Shown here piece by piece: positions 45,183 through 54,020 of a DNA stretch of 64,000 nucleotides (within the stretch, counting starts at the first letter, position 1; the number at the start of each line of letters is the position of its first letter). The notes under the pieces were generated by a model. That model was not told where the DNA came from and did not search any database. It worked only from the letters and a program-made list of their open reading frames with translations. The stretch spans positions 17,486 to 81,485 of the forward strand of contig JAUJOV010000007.1 of assembly GCA_030447545.1 (NCBI GenBank), written 5' to 3'. Source of the DNA: Sphingomicrobium sp. GTDB taxonomy: Bacteria > Pseudomonadota > Alphaproteobacteria > Sphingomonadales > Sphingomonadaceae. Made by a program: the position numbers and the translations under genes.

Positions 45183-45571
45183 ATGGCTCAGGCACCCCAG
45201 CGCATCCGCGCCGTGAACGCAAGAACATCACCGCCGGCGTCGCCCATGTGAACGCCAGCTTCAACAACACGATGATCACCATCACCGACGCTCAGGGCAA
45301 CGCCATCGCGTGGAGCTCGGCCGGCATGATGGGCTTCAAGGGCAGCCGCAAGTCGACTCCCTACGCCGCCCAGGTCGCCGCCGAGGATGCGGGCCGCAAG
45401 GCCGCCGAGCATGGCGTTCGCACGCTCGAGGTCGAGGTCAAGGGTCCGGGGTCGGGCCGCGAAAGCGCGCTTCGGGCGCTCCAGGCGGTCGGCTTCACCA
45501 TCACCTCGATCCGCGACGTGACCCCGATCCCGCACAACGGGGTCCGGCCGAGCAAGCGGCGCCGCGTCTGA
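45183..45571 (+). CDS. rpsK: 30S ribosomal protein S11, one frameshift
   Basis: MAQAPQRIR then, after a frameshift near 45210, [31 protein letters not shown] and [22 protein letters not shown], ending [11 protein letters not shown]. Near-universal S11 sequence. The length is right once the single base is restored. Confidence 0.97.
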
Positions 45572-45656
45572 CTTTCGGCCAAAGCATTACTTTGGCCGAG
45601 GGAAGAAAAACAGGTTTTAACAAGGGGTTCCAAGCCCCGTACTGCCAAGAAAACAG

Positions 45657-46719
45657 ATGGCCGTCAACGCGAAGAACTGGCAGGAACTCAAGAAGCCCAA
45701 CGCGCTCGAGCGCAAGATCGGCGGGGCGATGCGCGCCGCGCGGTGTTCGTCGCCGAGCCGCTCGAGCGCGGCTTTGGAATGACTCTGGGCAACTCGCTTC
45801 GCCGGGTGCTGCTCTCCTCGCTCCAGGGCGCGGCGGTCACCTCGATCCGATCGAGGGCGTGCTTCACGAATTCTCGAGCCTCACCGGCGTTCGCGAGGAC
45901 GTGACCGACATCGTGCTCAACGTGAAGCAGCTCGCGCTGCGCATGGAGGGCGAAGGCCCCAAGCGCCTGAGGCCCTGTCGGCGACCGGCCCGGCCGAGGT
46001 CACCGCGGGGATGATCCAGACCACCGGCGACATCGAGGTCACCAACCCCGAGCTGGTGATCTGCCACCTCGACGAGGGCGCGACGCTCAACATGGAGCTG
46101 ACGGCCGACGTCGGCAAAGGCTATGTGCCGAGCCAGGCCAACCGCCCGGCCGACGCGCCGATCGGCCTGATCCCGGTCGACGCGCTCTATTCGCCGGTGC
46201 GCCAGGTCGCCTACAAGGTCGAGAACACCCGCGTCGGCCAGGAGTTCCTCGACTACGACAAGCTCACGCTGACGATCGAGACCGACGGCACGATCGCGCC
46301 CGAGGACGCGCTCGCTTATGCGGCGCGGATCCTCCAGGACCAGCTGCAGCTGTTCGTCCACTTCGACGAGGGCGCGGTCCGCCCGGCCGCGGTGCCGACC
46401 GGAATGCCGGTGAGCGCGGTCGAGACTCCGACCGACACCAACCAGCTCAACCGCTATCTCTTGAAGAAGGTCGACGAGCTCGAGCTCCAGCGTGCGCAGC
46501 GCCAACTGCCTGAAGAACGACAACATCATCTACATCGGCGACCTGGTCCAGAAAACCGAAGCCGAGATGCTGCGCACCCGAACTTCGGCCGCAAGTCGCT
46601 GAACGAGATCAAGGAAGTGCTGGCCTCGATGGGGCTGCGGCGGGATGGACATCCCCGGCTGGCCGCCGGAGAACATCGAGGAAATGGCGAAGAAGCTCGA
46701 GCAGGAGATGCTCGGGTAG
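45657..46719 (+). CDS. rpoA: RNA polymerase alpha subunit, frameshifted
   Basis: [45 protein letters not shown] (alpha-NTD dimerisation helix), [25 protein letters not shown], then the linker and C-terminal domain [14 protein letters not shown] and [18 protein letters not shown], ending [13 protein letters not shown]. Alpha-CTD contacts UP elements and activators. Frameshifts near 45740, 45850, 45970 and 46495-46650. rplQ, which normally follows, is not found. Confidence 0.96.
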
Positions 46720-46836
46720 GCAGGAGCGGCCGAGCGCAAGGAGCCGATTGCATCGCAATCGGCGAGTTGCGCGAGACCGCGAATGCCGGCCGGCGTGCGA
46801 GCGAGCGCCCTCAGGCGCGCTGCGAGACACGTCCGA

Positions 46837-46861
46837 CGTCACGGGATTTACTCCCGTGACG
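46837..46861 (+). other. Hairpin in the rpoA 3' region
   Basis: Perfect 10-bp stem CGTCACGGGA/TCCCGTGACG around TTTAC, 118 nt after rpoA. Confidence 0.6.
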
Positions 46862-46877
46862 GCTTCTTGCTTCTACG

Positions 46878-46908
46878 AAAGGGGCCGCTCCGCCGGGGCG
46901 GCCCTTTT
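46878..46908 (+). terminator. Rho-independent terminator ending the ribosomal/rpoA operon
   Basis: GGGCCGC...GCGGCCC stem flanked by AAAG on the left and CTTTTCT on the right. It lies where the end of rplQ would be expected. Confidence 0.75.
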
Positions 46909-46945
46909 CTCATGTGCTATGCCTGCGACGAGGAGACCACCGGCA

Positions 46946-47123
46946 ATGAGCGAGAAGTTCGAGCGGCACCGGCAGCCCTGGCGGCAGGACGATCCAGAAG
47001 CTTCACCTGCTCGCCGGCAAGGGCATGTCGCTGCGCGCGATCGCCAAGGCGCTCACCCGCAGCGAGGAATCGGTCAAGCAGCGCGCGAAGGACGACCGGC
47101 TCAACATTGCCAAGCTGAGGTAG
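46946..47123 (+). CDS. Small SANT/Myb-like helix-turn-helix protein, one frameshift
   Basis: 58 residues after restoring one base near 46990. MSEKFERHRQPWRQDD then IQKLHLLAGKGMSLRAIAKAL and TRSEESVKQRAKDD. The core, tryptophan-led helix plus MSLRAIAKALTRSEESVKQRA, looks like a small SANT/Myb or HTH DNA-binding unit. No partner domain. It is the last gene before the 47-kb repeat region. Confidence 0.6.
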
Positions 47124-47205
47124 GCCGCAACGACAGTGGTGCTTCGCTCTGGTTCAGCGAAAGGGAAACGCGGCTCCGCCGCGGCCTCCTGGCGTAGGGC
47201 TCTAG

Positions 47206-47235
47206 TGTCTGCTTTGGGTGGAAAGCGGACATTGG
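47206..47235. repeat. REP-like hairpin copy 1
   Basis: TGTCTGCTTT GGGTGG AAAGCGGACA: a 10-bp stem with a 6-nt loop, followed by TTGG. Confidence 0.85.
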
Positions 47236-47326
47236 CTCCCGCACTGGAATGCAAATAAAAAGAGAGGGCTTGGCGAACCGCGGCAGCCCTCGCTTCGTCA
47301 GCGCTTCATTGACATTGGCAGATCAT

Positions 47327-47347
47327 AAAAACCCGGCCGAACCCGGG
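47327..47347 (-). terminator. Intrinsic terminator for the acidic-repeat gene
   Basis: On the minus strand: CCCGG GTTCGG CCGGG then TTTTTAT. It lies 78 nt past the TGA of the acidic reading frame. A second hairpin, GAAGCCCGG/CCGGGCTTC, is at 47370-47391. Confidence 0.7.
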
Positions 47348-47424
47348 AGTTCTCTTGGATCAGTCTGAAGAAGCCCGGGCAGCCGGGCTTCCCCTGGTTT
47401 GGTGCGACCGGACCCGGTTGCCGG

Positions 47425-49979
47425 TCACATACACAAGCTTGAACGCTGATCAGCCCCGTCGTCGCCCTCATCGCCCTCATCGCCCTCGTCGTCCTCATCG
47501 CCCTCATCGCCCTCGTCGTCCTCGTCGTTCTCTCCTCGTCCCTCGTCGCCCTCGTCGCCCTCATCGCCCTCGTCGCCCTCGTCGTCCTCATCGCCCTCGT
47601 CATCCTCGTTGCCCTCGTTGCCCTCGTCGTCCTCCTCGCCTTCGTCGCCCTCGTTGCCCTCATCGCCCTCGTCGTTCTCATCGCCCTCGTCGTTCTCGTC
47701 GCCCTCGTTGTTCTCATCGCCCTCATCGCCCTCGTCGTTCTCGTCGCCCTCATCGCCCTCATCGCCCTCGTCGTCCTCATCGCCCTCCCCATTGCCCTCG
47801 TCGCGGTTGTTCGCTGCGCCGGTCTCATTGCTCTCGTTATCCTCATTGCCCTCGTCGCCCTCATCGTTCTCATCGTTCTCATCGCCCTCGTTGCCCTTGT
47901 CGTCCTCATCGGCCTCGTCGCCCTCGTCGTTCTCGTCACCCTCGTCGTCCTCATCGGCCTCGTCGCCCTCGTCGTTCTCATCACCCTCGTCGCCCTCGTC
48001 GCCCTCGTCGTCCTCATCGGCCTCGTCGCCCTCGTCGTTCTCGTCACCCTCATCGCCCTCGTCGTCCTCGTTGTCCTCGTCGCCCTCAAAGCTACCACCC
48101 TCGTCGCCTCGTTATCCTCGTCGTCTTCGTCGCCCTCGTTGCCCTCGTTGCCCTCGTCGTTCTCGTCGCCCTCGTCGTCCTCATCGCCCTCATCATCCTC
48201 ATCGCCCTCGTCGTCCTCATCGCCCTCGTCGTTCTCATCGCCCTCGTCGTTCTCGTCGCCCCTCGTCGCCCTCGTCGCCCTCATCGCCCTCGTTGTCCTC
48301 GTCGTCCTCATCGCCCTCGTCGTCCTCATCGCCCTCGTCGTTCTCGTCGCCCTCGTCGTCCTCATCGCCCTCGTCATCCTCATCGCCCTCGTCGTTCTCG
48401 TCGCCCTCATCGCCCTCGTCGTTCTCATCGCCCTCGTCGTTCTCATCGCCCTCGTCGTCCTCATCGCCCTCGTCGTCCTCATCGCCCTCGTCGTTCTCGT
48501 CGCCCTCGTCGTCCTCATCGCCCTCATCATCCTCATCGCCCTCGTCGTTCTCATCGCCCTCATCGCCCTCATCATCGCCCTCATCGCCCTCATCGCCCTC
48601 ATCGCCCTCATTGCCCTCGTCGTCCTCATCGCCCTCATCGTCCTCATCATCCTCATCGCCCTCGTCGTTCTCATCGCCCTCGTCGTTCTCATCGCCCTCA
48701 TCATCCTCATCGCCCTCGTCGTTCTCGTCGCCCTCATCGCCCTCGTCATCGCCCTCATTGCCCTCGTCGTCCTCATCGCCCTCATCGTCCTCATCATCCT
48801 CATCGCCCTCGTCGTTCTCATCGCCCCTCGTCGTTCTCATCGCCCTCATCATCCTCATCGCCCTCGTCGTTCTCGTCGTCCTCATCGCCCTCATCGCCTC
48901 ATTGCCCTCGTCCCTCATCGCCCTCGTCGTCCTCATCGCCCTCGTCGTTCTCATCGCCCTCGTCGTTCTCATCGCCCTCGTCGTCCTCATCGTCGTCGTC
49001 CTCATCGCCCTCGTCTTTCTCATCGCCCTCGTCTTTCTCATCGCCCTCGTCGTTCTCGTCGCCCTCGTCGTTCTCGTCGCCCTCGTCGTTCTCGTCGTCC
49101 TCATCGCCCTCATCACCCTCATCACCCTCGTCGCCCTCATCGGCTTCGTCGCCCTCATCTGCTTCGTCGCCCTCGTCGTCCTCATCGCCCTCGTCGTCCT
49201 CATCGCCCTCGTCGTCCTCATCGCCCTCGTCGTTCTCGTCGCCCTCGTCGTCCTCATCGCCCTCATCATCCTCGTCGCCCTCATCGTCCTCATCGGCTTC
49301 GTCGCCCTCGTCGCCTTCGTCGCCCTCATCGCCGTCTACGGGGTGGACACCGTCCTCATCGCCCTCGTCGGCCTCGTCGTCCTCATTGCCCTCGTCGGCC
49401 TCGTTGGCCTCATCGCCCTCGTCGCCCTCGTCGCCCTCCTGGCCCCGTTGTTGTTCTCATTGCCCTCATCGGCCTCGTCGTTCTCATCGCCCTCGTCTTT
49501 CTCGTAGCCCCTCATCCTGCTCGTCGCTCTCATCGCCCTCGTCGCCCTCTACGCCCTCGTTGCTCTCGTTGCCCTCGTTGCCCTCGTCGGCCTCGTTGCC
49601 CTCGTTGCCCTCATCTCCCTCGTTGCCGTCACCGTCAGTGGCCTCATCGCCCTCGTCGCCCTCGTTCAGCTCATCGCCCTCGTTGCCCTCGTCGGCCTCA
49701 TTGCCCTCGTTATTCTCGTTGTTCTCGTTGCTCTCGTCGCCCTCGTTGCCCTCGTCGTTCTCGTTGTTCTCGTTGCCCTCATCGTTCTCGTCGTTCTCAT
49801 CGCGCTCATCGCCCTCATCGCCCTCATCGGCCTCATCGCCCTCGTCCATCTCATCGGACTCGTTGTCTCTCATCGCCCTCGTCGCCCTCGTCGCCCTCGT
49901 CGCTCTCGTCGCCGTCATCATGATTGAAGCTGACAGGAGCGAACAGATCGTGCGATCCGAAGCTATTCACGACCCGCAT
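47425..49979 (-). CDS. Candidate giant acidic x-Asp-Glu repeat protein, frame broken by indels
   Basis: On the minus strand the 9-bp repeats encode triplets G-D-E, N-D-E, D-D-E, with rarer A, S, K, V or Q at position 1 (for example GDENDEGDEDDEGDE). About 850 residues, some 270 triplets. The frame enters from a non-repeat N terminus, MRVVNSFGSHDLFAPVSFNH, and leaves through GDDGADQRSSLCM and TGA at 47425. A terminator follows 78 nt on. The third codon is almost always GAG and the second GAY. About seven one-base slips (near 49860, 49505, 48900, 48825, 48570, 48257 and 48090) break the frame, as elsewhere in the window. No signal peptide or family is seen. Function unknown. Confidence 0.5.
47443..49925. 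repeat. 2.5-kb array of 9-bp repeats
   Basis: Near-continuous CTC(G/A)TC(GCC/GTC/GTT/GGC) units on the plus strand. All six frames stay open. The units vary most toward 49500-49925, where codons for N, A, S and V rise, and are most uniform around 48200-49100. Confidence 0.97.
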
Positions 49980-50450
49980 CCAGCGGGTCGACGCTTCGTC
50001 TCCAGTGCGTTGTGCAGCGCCGTCGAAGCGTCGTCCCCCGGGACCTCATGCATAGTCGTAAAAGCCACTGCCATTCCCCGATTGAGTGCACGCCGCCGCA
50101 AGTTGCCGAAAGCGAGCGCGAATTCTGTTCTGTGTGAGAAAGGCGGGCCTACACTGGGCCACGCCCTAATGGGTAAGAGTAGACCGCTCCCCCGGAAGCA
50201 ACCTACTGTTGCGATCAGCTCGCACGACCCACGCTTCAACACCCATGGGGTCGAACAACGTTTGTCGGGTTGTGCGAAACACCATCGCCGAACGGCCAAT
50301 GCTCCGGCACATCGTGTTAGTCCGGACAAACTAACGTTAAATTAATACCGTAGGTCTTGCAAGCACACCCCGCGGAGGTGTCCCGGATCTGGTCATGATG
50401 AGCCAAGCTTGGAGCCGCTCACCAGTCCGTCGCGGAGATGTTTGGGGCTG
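49980..50450. other. Region upstream of the acidic-repeat gene
   Basis: No gene is firmly supported. A minus-strand reading (FGNLRRRALNRG to ALHNALETKRRP, 49967-50330) could be a frame-shifted upstream part of the acidic protein. A possible promoter on the minus strand is TTGCAA, 17 bp, TAACGT at about 50337-50365. Confidence 0.35.
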
Positions 50451-50480
50451 TGTCTGCTTTGGGTCGAAAGCAGACATTGG
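50451..50480. repeat. REP-like hairpin copy 2
   Basis: TGTCTGCTTTGGGTCGAAAGCAGACA; the compensating TCTGC/GCAGA change keeps the stem perfect. Confidence 0.85.
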
Positions 50481-50500
50481 CCTGAGTCCGGTTGAGTGGA

Positions 50501-50779
50501 TCAGCGCGATTGGCTCTTCGCGAGTTCCGCCGCAAGCGCGGTGGCGAACCTCTGGATCGATGAGCGGGTGAGCGTCCGATCCATCACCGCGTGGCGCTGC
50601 TCGGGCAAGGCCCGCCCGTCGGCAAGCGTCACCCGCGCCGACAGCATCGACGGCGACAGCACCTCGATGTCGATTGAGTAAGCAACGCCCGGGGCCTCGG
50701 CCGCGGCCGCCTGCCGGATCGCCTCACACAGGGTGTCGGCTCCTCCCGCCTCTGGCGGTAGCTTCTCTGCGCGTGTCAC
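50501..50779 (-). CDS. Hypothetical 92-residue protein coupled to a lipoprotein gene
   Basis: GTG start at 50779 overlaps the TGA of the preceding lipoprotein. TLCEAIRQAAAAEAPGVAYSIDIEVLSPSMLSAR then LTRSSIQRFATALAAELAKSQSR. Predicted alpha/beta protein with one Cys and no membrane segment. No family recognised. The GTGA overlap makes it probable that both genes are real and act together. Confidence 0.6.
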   Translation of the reverse strand: MTRAEKLPPEAGGADTLCEAIRQAAAAEAPGVAYSIDIEVLSPSMLSARVTLADGRALPEQRHAVMDRTLTRSSIQRFATALAAELAKSQSR

Positions 50780-51057
50780 CCGGCACTGGCCGGGAGGCGC
50801 CTGCGGCGAGTCAGCACGGTTTTGCCTCGGCGTGTCCCCTTCTGATCTGAGATTACATCGGAAGCGAGCTTGTCGAACGTCTCGATGTTTTTGGCCGGCT
50901 GGCCTTCGTCAACGCTCCGCCCGAACTCGTTGGCCGCTAATGCCTCATCCGCGTTGGACTGATGCTCAGTGCCGGATTGCCGATCCGTGCAGGCGGCAAC
51001 GCCGAGGATCGTGACCGTGATAGCGACACTGCACCAGGTGCGTTTGGAGCGTTGCAT
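50776..51057 (-). CDS. Small lipoprotein
   Basis: 93 residues. MQRSKRTWCSVAITVTILGVAACTD is a lipoprotein signal peptide with the lipobox VAAC. The mature part is polar, with DEALAANEFGRSVDEGQ and KLASDVISDQKGTRRGK, and ends RRRLPASAG. The family is unknown. It overlaps the next gene by GTGA. A longer start upstream would run through REP copy 3. Confidence 0.55.
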   Translation of the reverse strand: MQRSKRTWCSVAITVTILGVAACTDRQSGTEHQSNADEALAANEFGRSVDEGQPAKNIETFDKLASDVISDQKGTRRGKTVLTRRRRLPASAG

Positions 51058-51176
51058 AGCGACCTTCTGAAGCCCCGGTGTCGGGCCCATACCGGGTGGT
51101 AAAACGATGCGCAAAGTAAGATGTGCAAGAGATCCACCCCGGTTCGCTCTCCAGTTGCGACGGCATGGACGGCTAG

Positions 51177-51205
51177 TGTCCGCTTTGGGTGGAAAGCGGA
51201 CATTA
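51177..51205. repeat. REP-like hairpin copy 3
   Basis: TGTCCGCTTTGGGTGGAAAGCGGACATT. Confidence 0.85.
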
Positions 51206-51343
51206 GGCAAAGTGTCTGGCAGCAGATGGTGCACCTCACGTATCGTCCACTCCACGGCGAGTGTGGCAACAGTGCTACGTCCCAATCGTTGTAACGAGGG
51301 AACCTCCCTCCGGATGAAGGGGGTCCATCGTCGGCTCGGAAAT

Positions 51344-51713
51344 ATGCACGCGTTCATCATTGAGGACGAATATCTGATCGGCCAATGGCTGCGGGACATG
51401 CTGGAGAAGCTCGGCTTCACCAGCTTCAGCTTCGCCCGCTCCCGAGGATGCGGCAATCATGGGAGCAGCCGCGCAGAAGATCGACCTTATCACGGCCGAC
51501 GTGCGGCTCTTTCCTGGAGACGGGGTCAGAGCAGTTCAGGCGATCTGCAAGACGCGAGCGATCCCGGTCGTGTTCATCACCGGCTACGCAGAGGACGTGC
51601 AAGATCGGACTCCGACCGCGATCGTAGTCCAAAAGCCGGTCAAAGAGGCTGAATTGGCCGCCGCCGTTCGCAGCGTGCTCGGAGAGAAGCGCGAGGGCGG
51701 ACGTTGCGCCTAG
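51344..51713 (+). CDS. Single-domain response regulator, one frameshift
   Basis: About 123 residues. MHAFIIEDEYLIGQWLRDMLEKLGF gives the acidic pair. After a frameshift near 51443 come IDLITADVRLFPGDG (phospho-accepting Asp), VVFITGYAEDV (T/S switch) and IVVQKPVKEAEL (conserved Lys). No output domain. The Asp-containing segment has ADVRL in place of the common MDI/L. Likely a phosphate sink or protein-interaction regulator like CpdR or DivK. No kinase adjacent. Confidence 0.8.
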
Positions 51714-51753
51714 GCCGCTTGTCGCCCCTCCTTTCCAAGTAGGTCGTTTCGGG

Positions 51754-51759
51754 TATAAT
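51754..51759 (+). promoter_or_regulatory. Candidate -10 box TATAAT
   Basis: Perfect TATAAT 24 nt before a GTG start. The -35 is weak (TTTCCA at 51732-51737). Confidence 0.35.
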
Positions 51760-51782
51760 CGTCAGGTGTTCCGGGGGCGCAC

Positions 51783-51968
51783 GTGTTTAGTATCACTGGC
51801 GGTAACGCATCGTATCACGACCTCAATGCGCGCGAGGCTGCCGCCAAGGCGCGGCAACTCCGCCGCCAGGGAATCAACGACGTCGAGATCTTCCGGCAGG
51901 ACGGCTCCCGGAACAGTCTCTACGTCTTGGACCAGCTTGTGAGAGAGCGACCTGCAGGCTCCGCCTAA
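51783..51968 (+). CDS. Small 61-residue hypothetical protein
   Basis: GTG start; FSITGGNASYHDLNAREAAAKARQLRRQG then INDVEIFRQDGSRNSLYVLDQLVRER. Looks like a compact alpha/beta unit. A TATAAT box and a G-rich stretch precede it. No family recognised. Confidence 0.5.
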   Translation: MFSITGGNASYHDLNAREAAAKARQLRRQGINDVEIFRQDGSRNSLYVLDQLVRERPAGSA

Positions 51969-52049
51969 TCATCGGCTTCGTCGCACTTTTCCCGTGGCGC
52001 TCTAGCATATATCCGTTGCTCATTAGTCAAGTTGTGACCGTTGCAGTAA

Positions 52050-52079
52050 TGTCCGGAATGGGTGGAAAGCAGACATTGG
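52050..52079. repeat. REP-like hairpin copy 4
   Basis: TGTCCGGAATGGGTGGAAAGCAGACATTGG. A degenerate relative follows at 52086-52110. Confidence 0.75.
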
Positions 52080-52146
52080 CCACTGTGTCTGAGTGGGAAA
52101 GCGAACGTTGTCCCACCATGTCGTCGCACGAAGAGGGCACAAACCA

Positions 52147-52540
52147 ATGATCGATCATCTTCCATTGGAGTGGCGGACCTGGACCGGTCGGTAGGGTTCC
52201 ATGATGGGGTGCTGGGGAAGATCGGATATGTGCGGGTCTGGACTACGAGCAGTGCGGTCCGTTACGGGGCCGCCCGGCGGCAACGAACTAGCACTCTTCG
52301 TGACCGCGGAGCGATGCACCCGGGGTTGGATTCCACGCCCTTCACGGCCGCCAGCCAGGACGCGGTCAAGGCAGTTCCATGCAGCCGCTCTGCAGCTCGG
52401 CGCGACAGACGTTGGCGGCCCCGGTCTTCCAGAGAACTACGGCCCTACCTACTATGCAGCGTTTGTGCTCGACCCTGACCGAAGCTGGAAGCTCTCAGTA
52501 GCCACGTCCGCAATGGGTCGAAAGCAGACATTGGCCTAAT
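52147..52540 (+). CDS. Glyoxalase/bleomycin-resistance (VOC) superfamily protein, frameshifted
   Basis: MIDHLSIGVADLDRSVGFHDGVLGKIGYVRVW is the beta-alpha-beta start of VOC domains, then LALFVTAERC, AASQDAVKAFHAAALQLGATDVGGPGL and YGPTYYAAFVLDPD. The metal-binding residues would include H4 and the E in the C-terminal half. Four frameshifts. The 3' end runs into REP copy 5 (ending SAMGRKQTLA). Substrate unknown. Confidence 0.75.
52505..52534. repeat. REP-like hairpin copy 5
   Basis: CGTCCGCAATGGGTCGAAAGCAGACATTGG. Confidence 0.8.
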
Positions 52541-52569
52541 GTCCGCAATGGGTGGAAAGCGGACATTCA
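52540..52569. repeat. REP-like hairpin copy 6
   Basis: TGTCCGCAATGGGTGGAAAGCGGACATTCA, directly following copy 5. Confidence 0.85.
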
Positions 52570-52900
52570 GCTTACAAGCATTTCGCGAAGCCGCTTCACC
52601 GTTGTCCAGTTGCGGCTTGTGAATTTGCCCATGCGCTCCCGGTGCGCTTTGAACGGGCAGCACCATCTCCGAAGTAGAGCCAGATGGCGTCGCCCGTTTT
52701 TTCCACTCGTTCATTCTGAGTTACACAGCGCGCAGCCACATCAGCCTCTCGCGCAGCTTGCCGAGACATATGCGACACGCTCAGGTGGCTCTCGCTTGGA
52801 GAGAGAATGGATTGTGAGCGGAGTAGGCCATCCACTGGTGCTCGGAGCGAACAACCACGTCCACTTGGAAGCCGCGCGCCGCTCAATCGCATCTTCGGCG
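52568..52900 (-). CDS. Possible small gene, frame broken
   Basis: The minus strand ends FTSRNWTTVKRLREMLVS and a stop at the edge of REP copy 6, a natural-looking C terminus. Further upstream another frame reads CVTQNERVEKTGDAIWLYFGDGA. These may be parts of one frameshifted protein. No family recognised. Confidence 0.25.
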
Positions 52901-52961
52901 CTTGTCTCGGCTTAGGTGACTTTCGAGGACGACATTCCCGCTCGCCACATAAGTTTGAACG

Positions 52962-53324
52962 TTAGTAAACCCGGCTTCGACGGCAACCGCCCGCAGCTCC
53001 GCCATGGGCACCTTCCCATGGCCACCTACAGGGATAGGCGGAGCAGTGCGACATATCTGTCCATCCGAGACAAATTGCTCGCTTAGCTAATGTCCGCAAT
53101 GGGTCGAGAGCGGACATTCGGCTCATGTCTGCTTTGGGTCGAAAGCGGACATTTGGAGCACCGCTCCGGAGCGACCTACTGATCTCTTTCGATCTGATGC
53201 TGCGATGCTCGCGCAGCGCCTCGATCTGGGCGGCAGTGTTCAAGCCCCCATCGGTGATGATTTGCTCAAGCACCCTGACGCGCTCGCGCAAGTCATTGAT
53301 CTGGGCGCGATCTGCGGTGTTCAA
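52962..53324 (-). CDS. Possible PspB-like C-terminal fragment running into REP sequence
   Basis: DLRERVRVLEQIITDGGLNTAAQIEALRE is like the C-terminal coiled coil of PspB-type phage-shock proteins. No membrane anchor or ATG precedes it; TTG at 53324 could start. Downstream the frame crosses REP copies 7 and 8. Probably a remnant. Confidence 0.3.
   Translation of the reverse strand: MNTADRAQINDLRERVRVLEQIITDGGLNTAAQIEALREHRSIRSKEISRSLRSGAPNVRFRPKADMSRMSALDPLRTLAKRAICLGWTDMSHCSAYPCRWPWEGAHGGAAGGCRRSRVY
53091..53119. repeat. REP-like hairpin copy 7
   Basis: TGTCCGCAATGGGTCGAGAGCGGACATT. Confidence 0.8.
53126..53155. repeat. REP-like hairpin copy 8
   Basis: TGTCTGCTTTGGGTCGAAAGCGGACATTTG. Paired with copy 7, same orientation. 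Confidence 0.85.
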
Positions 53325-53333
53325 GGTCTTTCG

Positions 53334-53942
53334 ATGGCCGCGGAAAAGCACCACCGCAGTATCGCCCCCTTCTATGATCTGATCGATCTGCCGTTCGAAC
53401 TTGGGCGCTATCGGTCTATCCGGCCGCTGCTGTTCCAAGGGCTGTATGGAAGGCTTTTAGATGCCGGGGTCGGTACCGGCCGGAACATCGCTTTCTATCC
53501 GTCCGGCTCCGAAGTGATTGGAGTCGACATCAGCCCTGCGATGCTGAAGCGCGCTGAGCGCAGACTCCCGAAATCGGCGGCAAGAGTGCGTCTGATGGAT
53601 ATGAACCTGGCGGAGCTGAAGTTTGCCGATGGCTATTTCGACGCCGCGGTCGCATCGTTTGTCTTTTGCACTATGCCAGAGGAAGAGAGAGTGGCGGCGC
53701 TTCGGGAACTGAGGCGCGTCGTTGGCCCGTCTGGACGGGTGAGGCTGCTCGAATATGCGCCTGCGCAGGCCAGCTTTAGACGAGTGCTGGCGCGCGTCTG
53801 GCAGCCGTGGGTGGGCTGGGCGTTCGGCGCCAGGCTCGACCAAGACATTGAGCTCGAGCTGTCCAAAGCGTCGCTGGCTGTGACCGGCTCGCGCTACGTC
53901 ACCAGCTCGATCAAGCTTGTCGAGGCTGCGCCTGTAAGTTGA
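53334..53942 (+). CDS. Class I SAM-dependent methyltransferase (type 11)
   Basis: 202 residues, intact. MAAEKHHRSIAPFYDLIDLPFELGRYR; motif I LLDAGVGTGRNIAFYP, then VIGVDISPAMLKRAERRL, AAVASFVFCTMPEEERVAALRELRRVVGPSGRVRLLEY. This fits UbiE/phosphatidylethanolamine-type methyltransferases. No neighbour suggests a substrate. The start at 53334 is where the domain begins; the frame is open upstream. Confidence 0.85.
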   Translation: MAAEKHHRSIAPFYDLIDLPFELGRYRSIRPLLFQGLYGRLLDAGVGTGRNIAFYPSGSEVIGVDISPAMLKRAERRLPKSAARVRLMDMNLAELKFADGYFDAAVASFVFCTMPEEERVAALRELRRVVGPSGRVRLLEYAPAQASFRRVLARVWQPWVGWAFGARLDQDIELELSKASLAVTGSRYVTSSIKLVEAAPVS

Positions 53943-54020
53943 GGTGCGGATGCCCGCGTTCTTCCGAAGTTCAGCGGAGGTACCTGGGTGGGAAAGATGC
54001 AACAACGGTGGACGTGCAGC

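Noticed and set aside
47003..47254. Minus ORF containing NVRFPPKADT
   Set aside because: This string is simply translation of REP copy 1, a known source of spurious gene calls.
47443..49925. CRISPR array
   Set aside because: No spacers; units are 9 bp and contiguous.
47355..50345. Long plus-strand ORFs of Arg/Pro/His, Ser/Pro or Leu/Ile/Val/Ala repeats
   Set aside because: They are the other frames of the 9-bp repeat. They have no distinct flanks, and the terminator lies on the minus strand.
53205..53333. N-terminal extension of the methyltransferase
   Set aside because: The frame is open but is antisense to the PspB-like coiled coil, and the domain starts at 53334.
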